In this document: positions 8,293 to 18,060 of the stretch, one piece after another
Position numbering within the stretch: position 1 is the stretch's first letter
Layout of the letters: each line of letters begins with the position of its first letter
Assembly (NCBI GenBank): GCA_047636495.1
Contig: JBLILH010000003.1
Span: 155,269-219,268 of the forward strand
DNA: 64,000 bases
Source of the DNA: Endobugula sp047636495
GTDB taxonomy: Bacteria > Pseudomonadota > Gammaproteobacteria > Pseudomonadales > Cellvibrionaceae
Direction: 5' to 3'
Made by a program: the position numbers and the translations under genes
Notes under the pieces: model-generated
The model's database searches: none
Told to the model about the DNA's origin: nothing
What the model saw: only the letters and a program-made list of their open reading frames with translations

Positions 8293-9582
8293 TTATGCCA
8301 AATCACTCATATTAATAATAGGAATGATAATAGCGATCATAATAAACCCAATGACTGCCCCCATAAACACAATGGTGGCTGGCTCGATAATGTTAAACGC
8401 AGTAGATAATTGTAAATCTAATTCACGCTGCTGGCTTCTTGCGGAATAATCTAGCTGTTCGGCTAAGGTGCCATTTGCCTCACCGCTAGACGCCATTTGC
8501 ACCATTAATGGGGGGAAAATTTCGGTTTTATCTAGGGCTCGGTGAAGACTCGTTCCTCCCTCGACGGTCACGGTTGCCTTTTCTGCCTGTTCACGCAGGA
8601 TCTCATTGCCCATTGTCTGAGCACTAATACGCAGGCTATTAATTAACGGAACACCACTGCTAATCAACATGCTCAAGGTGCTAGCAAAGCGCGAAGTGTC
8701 CGACTGCACCACTATATGACCAATAATCGGTAATCGTAATAACACTCCATGCCATTTACGCATATTCGACGGCATACGCAACCAGAACTGTATCGCAAAG
8801 CACGATAAGATAATCGCAATTAATACATACAAGCCGTTGCTCTGCAAGAAATCACTCATGCTAATTAATACTTCTGTTGCCCAGGGTAATTCTTGCTTGG
8901 CGCGAACAAAAACACTGGTTATTTTAGGTACAATAAATACCATTAAGCCAACCACAATCGAGAGGCACACCAACACTAAAATAATGGGGTATACCATGGC
9001 CGACTTTAGTTGCTGCCTGGATGCGTGGCTGGTTTCCGCGTATTCCGACAAACGCTCTAAAACCGGGCCTAAAAAACCCGCCTGTTCGCCAGCATTTACC
9101 ATGGCACGATACATGCCATCAAAAACACGGGGGTAGTCACCTAGAGCCTGCGCCAGGCTAAGCCCCTCTAAGACTCTTGAACGTACCTGAAGCACAATGT
9201 TTTTTATAGCGTCTTTACGACTTTGTTTTGCGACAGCCTGTAAAGATTCTGCGAGAGGCATTCCCGACTGAACCAATGATGCCAACTGTCGAGTAAACAA
9301 CGATAAATCTTTTACGCCCAAGCGAGTACTAAAACTTTTTGCTGAACCGGAACGCCCACTGTTTAGCTGACGGCTTTTTTGTTTCGCCTTAGACGTGGCC
9401 TTGTCATTACTTTTATCTCCACTTTGTCGCGAGAGTTTGCCCGCCGATATTTTTTCTACACTCACAGGTTTTAGTTGCTGTTGTCGCAGCTGTGCGCGCA
9501 CCTGCCTCTCGGTATCGCCTTCTTGAGTACCTTTAATCAACTTACCTTGTGTATTTAATGCCTGATAACGAAATGCGCCCAT
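8293..9582 (-). CDS. gspF: Type II secretion inner-membrane platform protein GspF
   Basis: A 429-residue polytopic protein, the core of the inner-membrane platform. Two GspF repeats are visible: the first around FTRQLASLVQSGMPLAESL, the second around FASTLSMLISSGVPLINSL. Membrane spans lie near YPIILVLVCLSIVVGLMVF, the LYVLIAIILSCFAI segment, and the C-terminal IVFMGAVIGFIMIAIIIP. A Lys/Ser-rich linker (about residues 45-85) separates the N-terminus from the first repeat and is somewhat long for the family. 12-nt gap after gspE. Confidence 0.95.
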   Translation of the reverse strand: MGAFRYQALNTQGKLIKGTQEGDTERQVRAQLRQQQLKPVSVEKISAGKLSRQSGDKSNDKATSKAKQKSRQLNSGRSGSAKSFSTRLGVKDLSLFTRQLASLVQSGMPLAESLQAVAKQSRKDAIKNIVLQVRSRVLEGLSLAQALGDYPRVFDGMYRAMVNAGEQAGFLGPVLERLSEYAETSHASRQQLKSAMVYPIILVLVCLSIVVGLMVFIVPKITSVFVRAKQELPWATEVLISMSDFLQSNGLYVLIAIILSCFAIQFWLRMPSNMRKWHGVLLRLPIIGHIVVQSDTSRFASTLSMLISSGVPLINSLRISAQTMGNEILREQAEKATVTVEGGTSLHRALDKTEIFPPLMVQMASSGEANGTLAEQLDYSARSQQRELDLQLSTAFNIIEPATIVFMGAVIGFIMIAIIIPIINMSDLA

Positions 9583-9594
9583 AATTTTACACCG

Positions 9595-11058
9595 CTAACT
9601 CACCGCAGTTACCCTCAAGACTTCTTCTAAACTGGTTTCCCCTGCCAACACTCGCCGCCGTCCATCATCAATTAACGACGGCGCAGTTTGACGCACATAT
9701 TGCAACATAACCTGTTCGCCTGCGCCTTCATGTATGAGCTGTCGTAAATGACTATCGATGGGAATCAACTCATAAATGGCGGTTCGCCCACGATACCCTG
9801 TTTGCTTACATTCATCGCAACCTTTGGCCTGATAAATACTATCGCTCTCGGTAATCAGTAAACGCTCACACTCTGCTTTTGTAGGAGTGAGAGGTACGCG
9901 ACATTTCTGGCATAGCACCCGCACCAATCGCTGCGCCATCACCATTTCTAAGCTCGACGCCAACAAGAAAGGCTCTACACCCATATCTTTTAAACGCGTG
10001 ATCGCGCCAACGGCGGTATTGGTATGCAAAGTTGATAACACTAAGTGGCCGGTTAAACTCGCTTGCACCGCAATTGAGGCTGTTTCTTGGTCACGAACCT
10101 CACCAATCATCACCACATCAGGATCTTGGCGCAAAATAGCCCGCAAACCCCGCGCAAAGGTCATATCTACTTTGGTATTCACCTGTGTTTGCCCGATACC
10201 AGGCAACAAGTATTCGACGGGGTCTTCAATGGTTAGAATATTTCGACTACGATCATTAATATGCGTCAATCCCGCATACAAGCTGGTGGTTTTACCTGAG
10301 CCTGTTGGCCCCGTTACCAGAATAATACCGTGTGGGCGACCTAGGCTTTCATCAAAAATACGATACACATTTTCTGGCATGGCTAATTGTGATAACTGCA
10401 ATTGACCCGATGCCTGATCTAACAGCCGCAGCACGACTCTCTCGCCATAAGCAGAGGGGATTGTCGACATACGAATATCGACAACATGACCCGCCAAACG
10501 TACCGAAATACGACCATCTTGCGGTAAGCGTTTTTCAGCGATATCTAATTTTGCCATCACTTTTAAGCGGGAAACCAATACCGAGGCTAGCTCGGGCTTA
10601 GGCGATAGCATTTCATTTAACACGCCGTCGACACGAAAACGAATAGCCACACGATCATCATAGGGTTCAATATGAATATCCGAGGCTTTCTCTTTGACCG
10701 CCTCGGATAAGATGGCATTGATTAAACGAATGACAGGGGCATCGTCGTTGCCCGCAAGCAGGTCTGTTTGTTCTTGTAAATCGTTAGCCAGCTGACCTAA
10801 ATCCATTTCTGCATCGAGATCATCCGCTGCACGTTGCGCTGCGCCATCGGTGGTTTGATAGTGTTGAGTAAGCTGTTTTTTAAAGACCTTTTCATCAATT
10901 TTCTTTATTGAAAATTGCACGCCTAATACTCGCTGTAATTCTAATAATACGGTGAGATTAAGGTCTTTGTAACAATACAGCGTATCGCCATCTACCATTA
11001 CCCCATGCTGTTCAGCAAAGCCGTAGGGTAAATCAATGGACAATTCGTGAGCTGGCAT
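9595..11058 (-). CDS. gspE: Type II secretion ATPase GspE
   Basis: The cytoplasmic hexameric ATPase (487 residues) driving pseudopilus assembly. Walker A GPTGSGKTT is at about residues 250-258, the Asp box ILTIEDPVEY at 274-283, Walker B VVMIGEVRD at about 315-323 and the His box LSTLHTN after it. The zinc-binding cysteines CQKC (about 383) and CDEC (about 414) of the C-terminal metal domain are intact. The N1E domain that contacts GspL is short. All catalytic elements are present, so the system looks functional. Confidence 0.96.
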   Translation of the reverse strand: MPAHELSIDLPYGFAEQHGVMVDGDTLYCYKDLNLTVLLELQRVLGVQFSIKKIDEKVFKKQLTQHYQTTDGAAQRAADDLDAEMDLGQLANDLQEQTDLLAGNDDAPVIRLINAILSEAVKEKASDIHIEPYDDRVAIRFRVDGVLNEMLSPKPELASVLVSRLKVMAKLDIAEKRLPQDGRISVRLAGHVVDIRMSTIPSAYGERVVLRLLDQASGQLQLSQLAMPENVYRIFDESLGRPHGIILVTGPTGSGKTTSLYAGLTHINDRSRNILTIEDPVEYLLPGIGQTQVNTKVDMTFARGLRAILRQDPDVVMIGEVRDQETASIAVQASLTGHLVLSTLHTNTAVGAITRLKDMGVEPFLLASSLEMVMAQRLVRVLCQKCRVPLTPTKAECERLLITESDSIYQAKGCDECKQTGYRGRTAIYELIPIDSHLRQLIHEGAGEQVMLQYVRQTAPSLIDDGRRRVLAGETSLEEVLRVTAVS

Positions 11059-11072
11059 GAATATTCTCGTCT

Positions 11073-13148
11073 TTATTGGCTGGCGCTAGCATTAGGCTTT
11101 ACTTCGTTCCACACGGGTAGAAGAGGCAATATACTTTCATCTAACAAATAGCTGGCATCACCTTTAGCTTTAATTTGCTGATCACGAATATAACGATACT
11201 TTTCGCCTGTCGCCCCTGCCATATCTTGGTTATCACGAATAATAGTCGCACGCAAAAAAACCATCAAATTCTGCTTAGTCACCCTTGTGGTGTCATTTCT
11301 AAACAACCCTCCCACTAATGGGATATCACCCAAGAAAGGGACTTTATCCTCGGTCTGATCAACTTGATTACTAATTAACCCCCCTAAAATAATTGTTTCG
11401 CCATCTTGCGCAATGATTTTGGTCGTTATTTTACGCTCGTTGGTAATCACATCGGATGCCTGTGTAGATTCAGAAATACTTGACACTTCTTGCTGAATTT
11501 CCAAAATCACCGTGTCGCCCTCATTAATTTGTGGTGTTACTTTCAGGGAAATACCGACATCTTGACGTTCGATTGTTTGGAAAGGATCTGTTGAAGCACC
11601 TCCCGATGCAGTAAACGAACCCGTCACAAACGGTACGTTTTGTCCAATAGAAATTTCAGCCTCACTATTGTCCGTGGTGAGTAGGCTAGGCGTTGACAAT
11701 ACATTCGCGTCGGCTCTGCCTTGAAGAAAATTGATTAGGCCAGCAAAATTAACACCAGCAGCATTAGAGCCGAGAAAGCCAATTACTTGCCCCGCAGAAG
11801 AAGGAACACTTCCCACGTCCGTCCCCTGAACACCGGTAATGAATGATGCCAGTGCGCCCGAACCTCGCGATGAAATCAATCCAGCATCTTTTTTGTAAGC
11901 TGCCCATTCAACGCCTAACTGACGATCTAAACTCTCACTAACCTCTACAATAATCGCTTCCACTAACACCTGTGCACGGCGAATATCTAAACGCTTAATG
12001 ACCGACAATAAAGACTCCATCGTTTCACTATCGGCGGTTATCAGCAAGGAATTGGTCGCTGGGTCTGCCTCTACCGAGGCGTTTGCCGCAGATGGGCCTG
12101 CACCCTTTCCTGTTTCTGGCTCTAGTTTTGAAATACTCGACACCACCTTTGATAAAACAGCAGCCACCTCTTCAGCATCCGCATACTCTAAGTAAACTAC
12201 ACGCACATTACCTGTTTGCGGTTGCGAAATATCTAATCGCTTAATAAGCTCCCGTACTTTTTTACGCCGTACTTCGTCACCTGTTACTAAAATACTATTA
12301 CTGCGTTGTTCGGCAACAATAATAGTCTGTGTATTCTGCGGGGCCCCTTGCTCACCTTTAAGCAGTTGCTGCAAAATCGCTGCAAGATCAGCAGATTTAG
12401 CATATTCCAGCGCAATAACATCAGTTTCTGCTACTCCCGCTCGATCAATGCGCTCGATAATATCGGTCAATCGGGCAATGTTCGCTACTGTATCAGACAC
12501 TATAATGGCGTTACTCGGTTCGTAAGCAGCTAAATGTGCATGCTGAGGCGCTAGCGGTCGCAATACAGGCAACACCTTAGAGGCCGACACATTATAAAGC
12601 TGAATCACTTGTGTAATATAAGCATCGGTACCAAAGTTGGGGCTATTCAAGACGGGAACTGCTGAGGTACGCGCATCTTTACGCGGAATAATACGTACAA
12701 TATTGCCTACATCGATAGCCGTAAACCCTTGAATTTCCAGTACCGATAAAAACAAGTCGTAGAGTTCTTTTTCCGATAAAGAATTTGCTGAAATCACTTT
12801 CACTCTACCCTTCACACGAGGGTCAACAATGACCGTTTTACCGGTGATATTGGCGACAAATTTAATCACTTCTTGAATGTCGGAGTCTTTAAAATTCACC
12901 TGCCACTTTTGCTCTTGATTTGCGGTCTGTTGTTTTCCCTGATTTGGCTTTACTGACTGTTCTGGCAGCAGCCCTGGAGATACTGTCTGTTCTTTTACCC
13001 GCTCCGGCAACTGCCCTTGTTCTGTTTGGGCATAACTTAGAGCAGAAATACTAAGGCTTAGAAGCACAGCTGTCATTGGCAGTGCGGTTAATGTCGCCTT
13101 TATTATTTGCTCGCATTTGACGTTAACGGTGGAAGAAAAATTATTCAC
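11073..13148 (-). CDS. gspD: Type II secretion outer-membrane secretin GspD
   Basis: The secretin forming the outer-membrane channel. N0 and N1 domains start near VNFKDSDIQEVIKFVANITG; N2/N3 repeats (VIQLYNVSASKVLPVLRPLA, VVYLEYADAEEVAAVL) follow; the secretin core has VPFLGDIPLVGGLFR. The start is uncertain: GTG codons at 13202 and 13148 both keep the frame and neither has a strong ribosome site. I use 13148, which leaves a signal peptide ending near SALSYAQ; 13202 adds 18 hydrophobic residues. A Gly/Pro-rich spacer follows the signal peptide. No pilotin gene was recognised in the window. Confidence 0.94.
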   Translation of the reverse strand: MNNFSSTVNVKCEQIIKATLTALPMTAVLLSLSISALSYAQTEQGQLPERVKEQTVSPGLLPEQSVKPNQGKQQTANQEQKWQVNFKDSDIQEVIKFVANITGKTVIVDPRVKGRVKVISANSLSEKELYDLFLSVLEIQGFTAIDVGNIVRIIPRKDARTSAVPVLNSPNFGTDAYITQVIQLYNVSASKVLPVLRPLAPQHAHLAAYEPSNAIIVSDTVANIARLTDIIERIDRAGVAETDVIALEYAKSADLAAILQQLLKGEQGAPQNTQTIIVAEQRSNSILVTGDEVRRKKVRELIKRLDISQPQTGNVRVVYLEYADAEEVAAVLSKVVSSISKLEPETGKGAGPSAANASVEADPATNSLLITADSETMESLLSVIKRLDIRRAQVLVEAIIVEVSESLDRQLGVEWAAYKKDAGLISSRGSGALASFITGVQGTDVGSVPSSAGQVIGFLGSNAAGVNFAGLINFLQGRADANVLSTPSLLTTDNSEAEISIGQNVPFVTGSFTASGGASTDPFQTIERQDVGISLKVTPQINEGDTVILEIQQEVSSISESTQASDVITNERKITTKIIAQDGETIILGGLISNQVDQTEDKVPFLGDIPLVGGLFRNDTTRVTKQNLMVFLRATIIRDNQDMAGATGEKYRYIRDQQIKAKGDASYLLDESILPLLPVWNEVKPNASASQ

Positions 13149-13205
13149 AGGGATCCCATTGTTCAATATAAAAAAATATAAAAAATTGCGTCTATGTACC
13201 ACAAC

Positions 13206-14144
13206 TTATTTTAGCGCATTGAGATCAATATCTATACTAAGCTCAGTACCCGCTCGATTAACCATTAACGATACTCTTGATACATCACGTTTATCACGAT
13301 AGATCGTCATTGCAGAGCGCAGATCGGTGAGCTTCTCACCATCAATAGAGGTAATTATATCATTTATTTGCAAGCCAGACGCTTCAAAGCTTTCCCTGTC
13401 GCGCCCAGGTAACACTCGAAAACCCAGCATATCGCCTGTTGACTGATTACGTTCTCTGACTACGCGGATGATTTCATTAAGCTTTTTTCCTTGAGGGCGA
13501 TCATTGGACAAGATATCGTCAGTGTTTACCATCATATTTTCTAGTGCTCCCCCTTCGTCAGCCTCTATAAACTGCGAATTTGAGCCCGCCGCATGTGTAG
13601 GGCGCGATGAAATACGTTCACTTTCTGGATACAAAAACAATACTTCGGCCTTGCCCCGATTACTCAGTTTAACTCTATCAGAAAACACCTCTAACAAACT
13701 CACATCAGACAAGCCTTCTAGCTCTTCTCCCTCGTGATACAACTGATCGTCACGCCCACTGGCAATAATCGCCTGTCCCTGCCCTTTGATGTCGGCCGTA
13801 AACAAACCCTTTAAAACCAGATTTAATTTTGTTTCTTCTACTATTTCTTCTTTCTTTTCTACTGGCGCTATTATTGCTAGTGCAACATCCGCTTCACCAA
13901 ATAAGGGAATACCCTTTAAGGCGCTGATATCCACTGAGTCTCTCGCGAAGCGGGAGGGAGGTGCACTTTGCTGAACAGCTGCGCCGGAAATCAACGGGGC
14001 TTTTGATGAATCTAGCACATCAAACAACTGCATTGCAGAGTAGGTGCCCCAAGCAAGAAATAAAGCGCCAACACCGAGATATAACAGCAGTAGCACCGAG
14101 ACCTCACCTAAACACCTAAGGAACCTCTTATGATTGAGATACAT
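13206..14144 (-). CDS. gspC: Type II secretion protein GspC
   Basis: The periplasm-spanning link between the inner platform and the secretin. From the ATG at 14144 it has 312 residues: a cytoplasmic N-terminus, one membrane span (EVSVLLLLYLGVGALFLAWG), an HR domain (LNLVLKGLFTADIKGQGQAI) that contacts GspD N0, and a C-terminal PDZ domain (LGFRVLPGRD, INDIITSIDGEKL). A GTG at 14156 would add four residues. It is the first gene of the gsp operon, 3 nt before the nearest possible gspD start. Confidence 0.93.
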   Translation of the reverse strand: MYLNHKRFLRCLGEVSVLLLLYLGVGALFLAWGTYSAMQLFDVLDSSKAPLISGAAVQQSAPPSRFARDSVDISALKGIPLFGEADVALAIIAPVEKKEEIVEETKLNLVLKGLFTADIKGQGQAIIASGRDDQLYHEGEELEGLSDVSLLEVFSDRVKLSNRGKAEVLFLYPESERISSRPTHAAGSNSQFIEADEGGALENMMVNTDDILSNDRPQGKKLNEIIRVVRERNQSTGDMLGFRVLPGRDRESFEASGLQINDIITSIDGEKLTDLRSAMTIYRDKRDVSRVSLMVNRAGTELSIDIDLNALK

Positions 14145-14156
14145 GATTTTTTTCAC

Positions 14157-14546
14157 TCAGTTATTGCGTTTTTATCACGATCTAGACAAATAATGCTTTA
14201 TCGGTGACTATCTACAACTTATTGTATTTGCTTGAGGGGCATAAGCTGATACTCACAAACAATACTCTATATCAACCCATATTCTATCTCCACATTAACG
14301 TACATAAGCCCACTGCGTGTCAACGGTATAAACGTGCAATAATGATGCCCGCCATAAAAAAGGCAGGCGGTGAACCAGACGTTAGAACCAATTCACAATT
14401 CACGACATTCTATTATGCTCGCACAGCAACGATAAACTGCTCAACAAAGTAAACAATTGCGGTAGAATATCAGGCTGAAGCTTAGCATTAACCATCTTCT
14501 AATTATTTTGGTGGGCTTTGAGATTTTGAGGGAAGTAACGACAACA
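14157..14546. promoter_or_regulatory. Divergent intergenic region gspC / hypothetical gene
   Basis: About 390 bp separating two outward-reading genes, so it should hold both promoters. It is AT-rich, without a convincing gene: the long open frame at 14204-14452 lacks a ribosome site and protein-like character. I could not identify a specific operator. Confidence 0.45.
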
Positions 14547-14897
14547 ATGATTACGCTTTACATTTTACAAAATCAACACGGTTATTTTTTGCAAAAGACC
14601 ATTGCTGACAAAACGGCTAAAATTCATTATGTATGGAGTGATGGGCAAGAGCTAAATAAAATATTCCGCACTATACATAAAGATGAAGCAATTAATATGA
14701 TGTTCGAAAGTGGCTTTCACAACGTTGAGCTACGTATTAGTATCCGAGAATATCCTGCGAGTGGAAAAGGGTTGCCCACGATACCCGCGGAGGACATGCC
14801 AGAGCCGCAGCCTGACCCTGTTATTGAAACCGCTGAAGGCGAAAGTTCCGACGCGTCCGCAGAGATAGCTATCGGCGAAGCGCCTTTATCTGGTTAA
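14547..14897 (+). CDS. Hypothetical protein, 116 residues, acidic Pro/Glu-rich tail
   Basis: I do not recognise this protein. The start at the ATG 14547 is chosen because GAGGGAAG precedes it by about 10 nt; a TTG at 14508 would be an alternative. The first 75 residues (MITLYILQNQHGYFLQK, then a YVWSDGQELNKIF segment) look like a compact alpha/beta domain; the last 40 are acidic and rich in Pro, Glu and Ala (EDMPEPQPDP), likely disordered. No signal peptide or membrane segment. It stands alone upstream of gshA. Confidence 0.7.
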   Translation: MITLYILQNQHGYFLQKTIADKTAKIHYVWSDGQELNKIFRTIHKDEAINMMFESGFHNVELRISIREYPASGKGLPTIPAEDMPEPQPDPVIETAEGESSDASAEIAIGEAPLSG

Positions 14898-15084
14898 GGC
14901 TCAGCTCAACAATAGCAAGCTTGCTGTTTGTTATGTGTCGATGTTTATGACGATATTCATTATTTGCAGTCCTATTTCTCCATCAATATAGCGCGTTCGT
15001 TCTGAATGAGCTCGGAGTCACGCATAGAACAGCCAACAACATTAGATAGATGTCGCCATAAAAGGTGATTAGGAGCAGAAGTAA

Positions 15085-16728
15085 ATGACACGTTCAGCCG
15101 ATAGCATGTTAGACGGTGCGGTGTTAAGTGATAGGTTAAGCGCATTGTCTAAAGCGCCAAACCACGCGGGCATTGCGGATATTCATCGCGGTCTAGAAAA
15201 AGAAAGCTTGCGCATTAAACCCAACGGTACCTTAGCTTCTAGCCATCATCCTACGGCCTTAGGTTCAGCACTGACTCACCCACACATTACCACTGATTAC
15301 AGTGAAGCTTTGCTCGAATTCATTACCGAACCCCGGGAAGATGCGGCGTCGAGCTTACTACGGCTCACGGAACTTCACGCTTACACCTGCCAAAATTTAG
15401 ATGATGAGCGCCTTTGGCCAGCTAGTATGCCCTGCATGCTAGGACACGATAGTGACATTCCTATTGCACAATATGGCTCTTCGAATAGCGGCAAGATGAA
15501 ATCGGCTTACCGCATGGGATTAGGTCATCGCTATGGTCGTTCAATGCAAACGATTGCTGGACTGCACTACAACTTTTCCGTGTCAGACGAGCTATGGTCT
15601 TTTTTGAGATCGCAAGAAAATAGCGACTTATCTGTGAGCGACTTTAAAACCCAAGGCTATTTTCGCTTAATTCGCAACTTCCGACGAAATTTTTGGTTAT
15701 TACTCTATCTGTTTGGCGCATCACCGGGAGTATGCAAAAGCTTCGTCGGTGACCGGCCCCATCAATTAGAACCTTTTGGTGAAGATATAAACAGCTTACA
15801 TAAGCCTTATGCTACGTCATTACGCATGGGCGACTTGGGCTACCAAAGCAACGCTCAAGAATCATTAATCATCACCTACAACTGTCTCGACAGTTACACT
15901 CAAACCTTATGTAGTGCCATTACGCACACACATCCTGAATATGCGGCCATAGGCATCAAAGAGGCCAATGGCGAATACAAGCAACTTAACAATAACCTAT
16001 TACAGATAGAAAATGAGTTTTACAGTGTTATTCGCCCTAAACGAACTTCTCAGCGCGGAGAAACAGCGTTGTCTGCATTAATGGATGGTGGCGTAGAATA
16101 TATTGAAGTTCGCTGCTTAGATTTAAACCCCTTTGAACCACTAGGCATTAACGAGCAACAAATGCATTTTTTAGATACATTTTTATTGCACTGCCTATTA
16201 TCTGACAGCCCTTCATCAAGCAATCAAGAACATATCGATATTCAAAATAACCAAAAAAGGATGGTCTATCAGGGACGAGACCCCGACTTACGCCTAAGAG
16301 ATCAAGGTAAAGAGCGCCCTATGCGGGAATGGGGCGAGATGTTAATGGTGGATATGCAGCAAGTCGCTCGAACACTCGACAATGCAAAAGGCGGCACCCA
16401 GTATTCTGATAGCTTGAAAAGCGAGTGGAGAAAATTACACGACACCTCACTTACGCCTTCAGCTCAAGTGTTGGCAGACATGAAGAAGAACAACAAAACT
16501 TTTTATCGTTTCGCTGCAGATTTATCGACACAGCATCAAGATTATTTTGCTCACTATGTGTTAACACGTGCGCAGCAAGCCCACTATGCTGAGCTAGCAA
16601 CACAATCTATTGCCAAGCAGGACCGTATTGAAGCAGACGACATTATTGAGTTTGATCGTTACTTGGCCGACTATTATTCACAATATCAGTGCAACACCAT
16701 GTCGAGTGTTGGTCAATCGATAGCCTAA
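15085..16728 (+). CDS. gshA: Glutamate-cysteine ligase GshA (proteobacterial type)
   Basis: A 547-residue enzyme catalysing ATP-dependent joining of glutamate and cysteine, the first step of glutathione synthesis, in the cytoplasm. Family signatures include GLEKESLRI near the N-terminus, DYSEALLEFIT, MQTIAGLHYNFS and VEYIEVRCLDLNPFEP. AGGAGC precedes the ATG at a normal distance. It is slightly longer than the roughly 520 residues of enteric GshA, with the surplus at the C-terminus. gshB is not in the window. Confidence 0.96.
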   Translation: MTRSADSMLDGAVLSDRLSALSKAPNHAGIADIHRGLEKESLRIKPNGTLASSHHPTALGSALTHPHITTDYSEALLEFITEPREDAASSLLRLTELHAYTCQNLDDERLWPASMPCMLGHDSDIPIAQYGSSNSGKMKSAYRMGLGHRYGRSMQTIAGLHYNFSVSDELWSFLRSQENSDLSVSDFKTQGYFRLIRNFRRNFWLLLYLFGASPGVCKSFVGDRPHQLEPFGEDINSLHKPYATSLRMGDLGYQSNAQESLIITYNCLDSYTQTLCSAITHTHPEYAAIGIKEANGEYKQLNNNLLQIENEFYSVIRPKRTSQRGETALSALMDGGVEYIEVRCLDLNPFEPLGINEQQMHFLDTFLLHCLLSDSPSSSNQEHIDIQNNQKRMVYQGRDPDLRLRDQGKERPMREWGEMLMVDMQQVARTLDNAKGGTQYSDSLKSEWRKLHDTSLTPSAQVLADMKKNNKTFYRFAADLSTQHQDYFAHYVLTRAQQAHYAELATQSIAKQDRIEADDIIEFDRYLADYYSQYQCNTMSSVGQSIA

Positions 16729-17044
16729 GGCGTTTACAAAAACTTATGTGCCCTGCGCGGACAACCAGAAAAGGGAGAATATAGAAAGCGGTAGCGCTCT
16801 CATGGACAGGGATAACGTGATCTTCGCATCACGGCGGGAGCCTAAATGTTGCTCCATATAGACACAAGAGAATCTGCGTGACGTGGCTTTTTTATATAGC
16901 CTTTGACGCAAGAATTTTCCACGGCCTAGGACGTAGGCATATTGTGCGTCTTTTCGCCGTGATTAGCTTGAGTGACCGATTAATTTTGGCCTGCGTCTTT
17001 TACTCACGTGTCAACTCAGACTATAGATTGAAAGTACTTGTCAG
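16729..17044. other. Intergenic stretch after gshA without a recognised gene
   Basis: About 310 bp between the gshA stop and the IS200 relic. A 6-bp inverted repeat (16816-16821 with 16828-16833) is visible but has no T run, so it is not a clear terminator. The open frame at 16878-17063 has no ribosome site and no protein-like features. Confidence 0.4.
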
Positions 17045-17400
17045 CTTCATCATGCCAATATAGTATTACTGCATCTTCTTCAGTCAAGCCTCTATGATGC
17101 TCCAAATACTCTGGCACTATTGCATCGGATAATCACCCGCCGACCATACCCCGTTACTTGTCGCCCAAAAATAGCTACCCCAGTATCGCTGCTTTAGCTC
17201 ACAAAATTCATCCTGGTCTTTCTTGATATTCAACCTTTTGGACGTTTCACCTAATCACTGGGCGACAGCCTAGGCGGGTATTCTATAGGTATATGGCACT
17301 TACTCACAACCATCTTCGATATATGCACATCCTTAGCGTCATATCTTTGAATGATCAATTCACCACAGCGTGATTAAATACCTTCTGTTCACACTCAATA
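17045..17400 (-). pseudogene. IS200/IS605-type TnpA (Y1 transposase) relic
   Basis: Reading the minus strand gives segments DVHISKMVVSKCHIPIEYPP, RLSPSD then a stop then VKRPKG, followed after frame changes by ELKQRYWGSYFWATSNGVWS and, in another frame, YLEHHRGLTEEDAV. These line up in order with IS200-like transposases (RIIKGVVSKDHVH, PPKLSPSDLVKRLKGRSS, KKRYWGRHFWARGYF, YLEHH). The catalytic HUH site is destroyed (CHIPI where HVH is expected). Several stops and at least two frameshifts make it non-functional. The element ends could not be defined. Confidence 0.72.
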
Positions 17401-17477
17401 GCATAGTTTTTACTAGCGTGTAGAGACCCGTTAAATAACGCAAAGAGATCCCCCGGATTATTTAAGCCTAAACAGTA

Positions 17478-17939
17478 TTATTTTTGAACGACGAAGTGAC
17501 TAAAATATAAATTAAGGATCCCCTGCTTACCTTCCTCTTTTTCAATCACTTCCTGCACGCTTTTCAGCGCGTTAAGCCGCAACATTTCCTTACCGATTGG
17601 CGTATCGACATCTTCATCAGTTTGACGACTAAAAAGACTCACTAAGCTATCTCTGACCAACGGCATGTGATGACGAACAACATTAGCGGAACTCACATTT
17701 TCTACTCTCAGCGAAATTTCTGCCCGCATATACCGTAACTTGCCCTCACCCCCATAGTTAACGACAAAAGCGGGATTAACGGGAACATAGGTAGGCCTAG
17801 CCAATATTCCTGACGTTTCTTCTGTAGACGCTACTTCTGTATCTTCTGGTGCATCGTCTCCTGACCATGCCGGCATGGCCGTTAATACAGCCAATGACAA
17901 CGGCATCAATAATAGCCACCCAGTCAGTTTATACTTCAT
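17478..17939 (-). CDS. Stand-alone FliL-domain protein
   Basis: A 153-residue protein with an N-terminal signal peptide or anchor (WLLLMPLSLAVLTAMPAWS) and a periplasmic FliL domain: YVPVNPAFVVNYGG, RYMRAEISLRVEN, HHMPLVRDSLVSLFS and the C-terminal LYFSHFVVQK. FliL proteins sit near the flagellar stator, but stand-alone paralogues occur outside flagellar operons. No flagellar gene lies nearby, so its role here is open; it could be a general membrane-associated protein. It is divergent from dsbB. Confidence 0.82.
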   Translation of the reverse strand: MKYKLTGWLLLMPLSLAVLTAMPAWSGDDAPEDTEVASTEETSGILARPTYVPVNPAFVVNYGGEGKLRYMRAEISLRVENVSSANVVRHHMPLVRDSLVSLFSRQTDEDVDTPIGKEMLRLNALKSVQEVIEKEEGKQGILNLYFSHFVVQK

Positions 17940-18060
17940 TGATCTTGATCCTCTATCTTTGCCATATGTTACTTCAGTATAGAGACTCTGAAAAATTTGC
18001 CACCATTGAATTAAGCGCGTAATCTTCGACTTTGTTTCTATTTACTATAAAGGTTCTGCT

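Noticed and set aside
14204..14452. Open frame of 82 codons in the gspC upstream region
   Set aside because: No ribosome site, no protein-like composition, and it would occupy the divergent promoter region.
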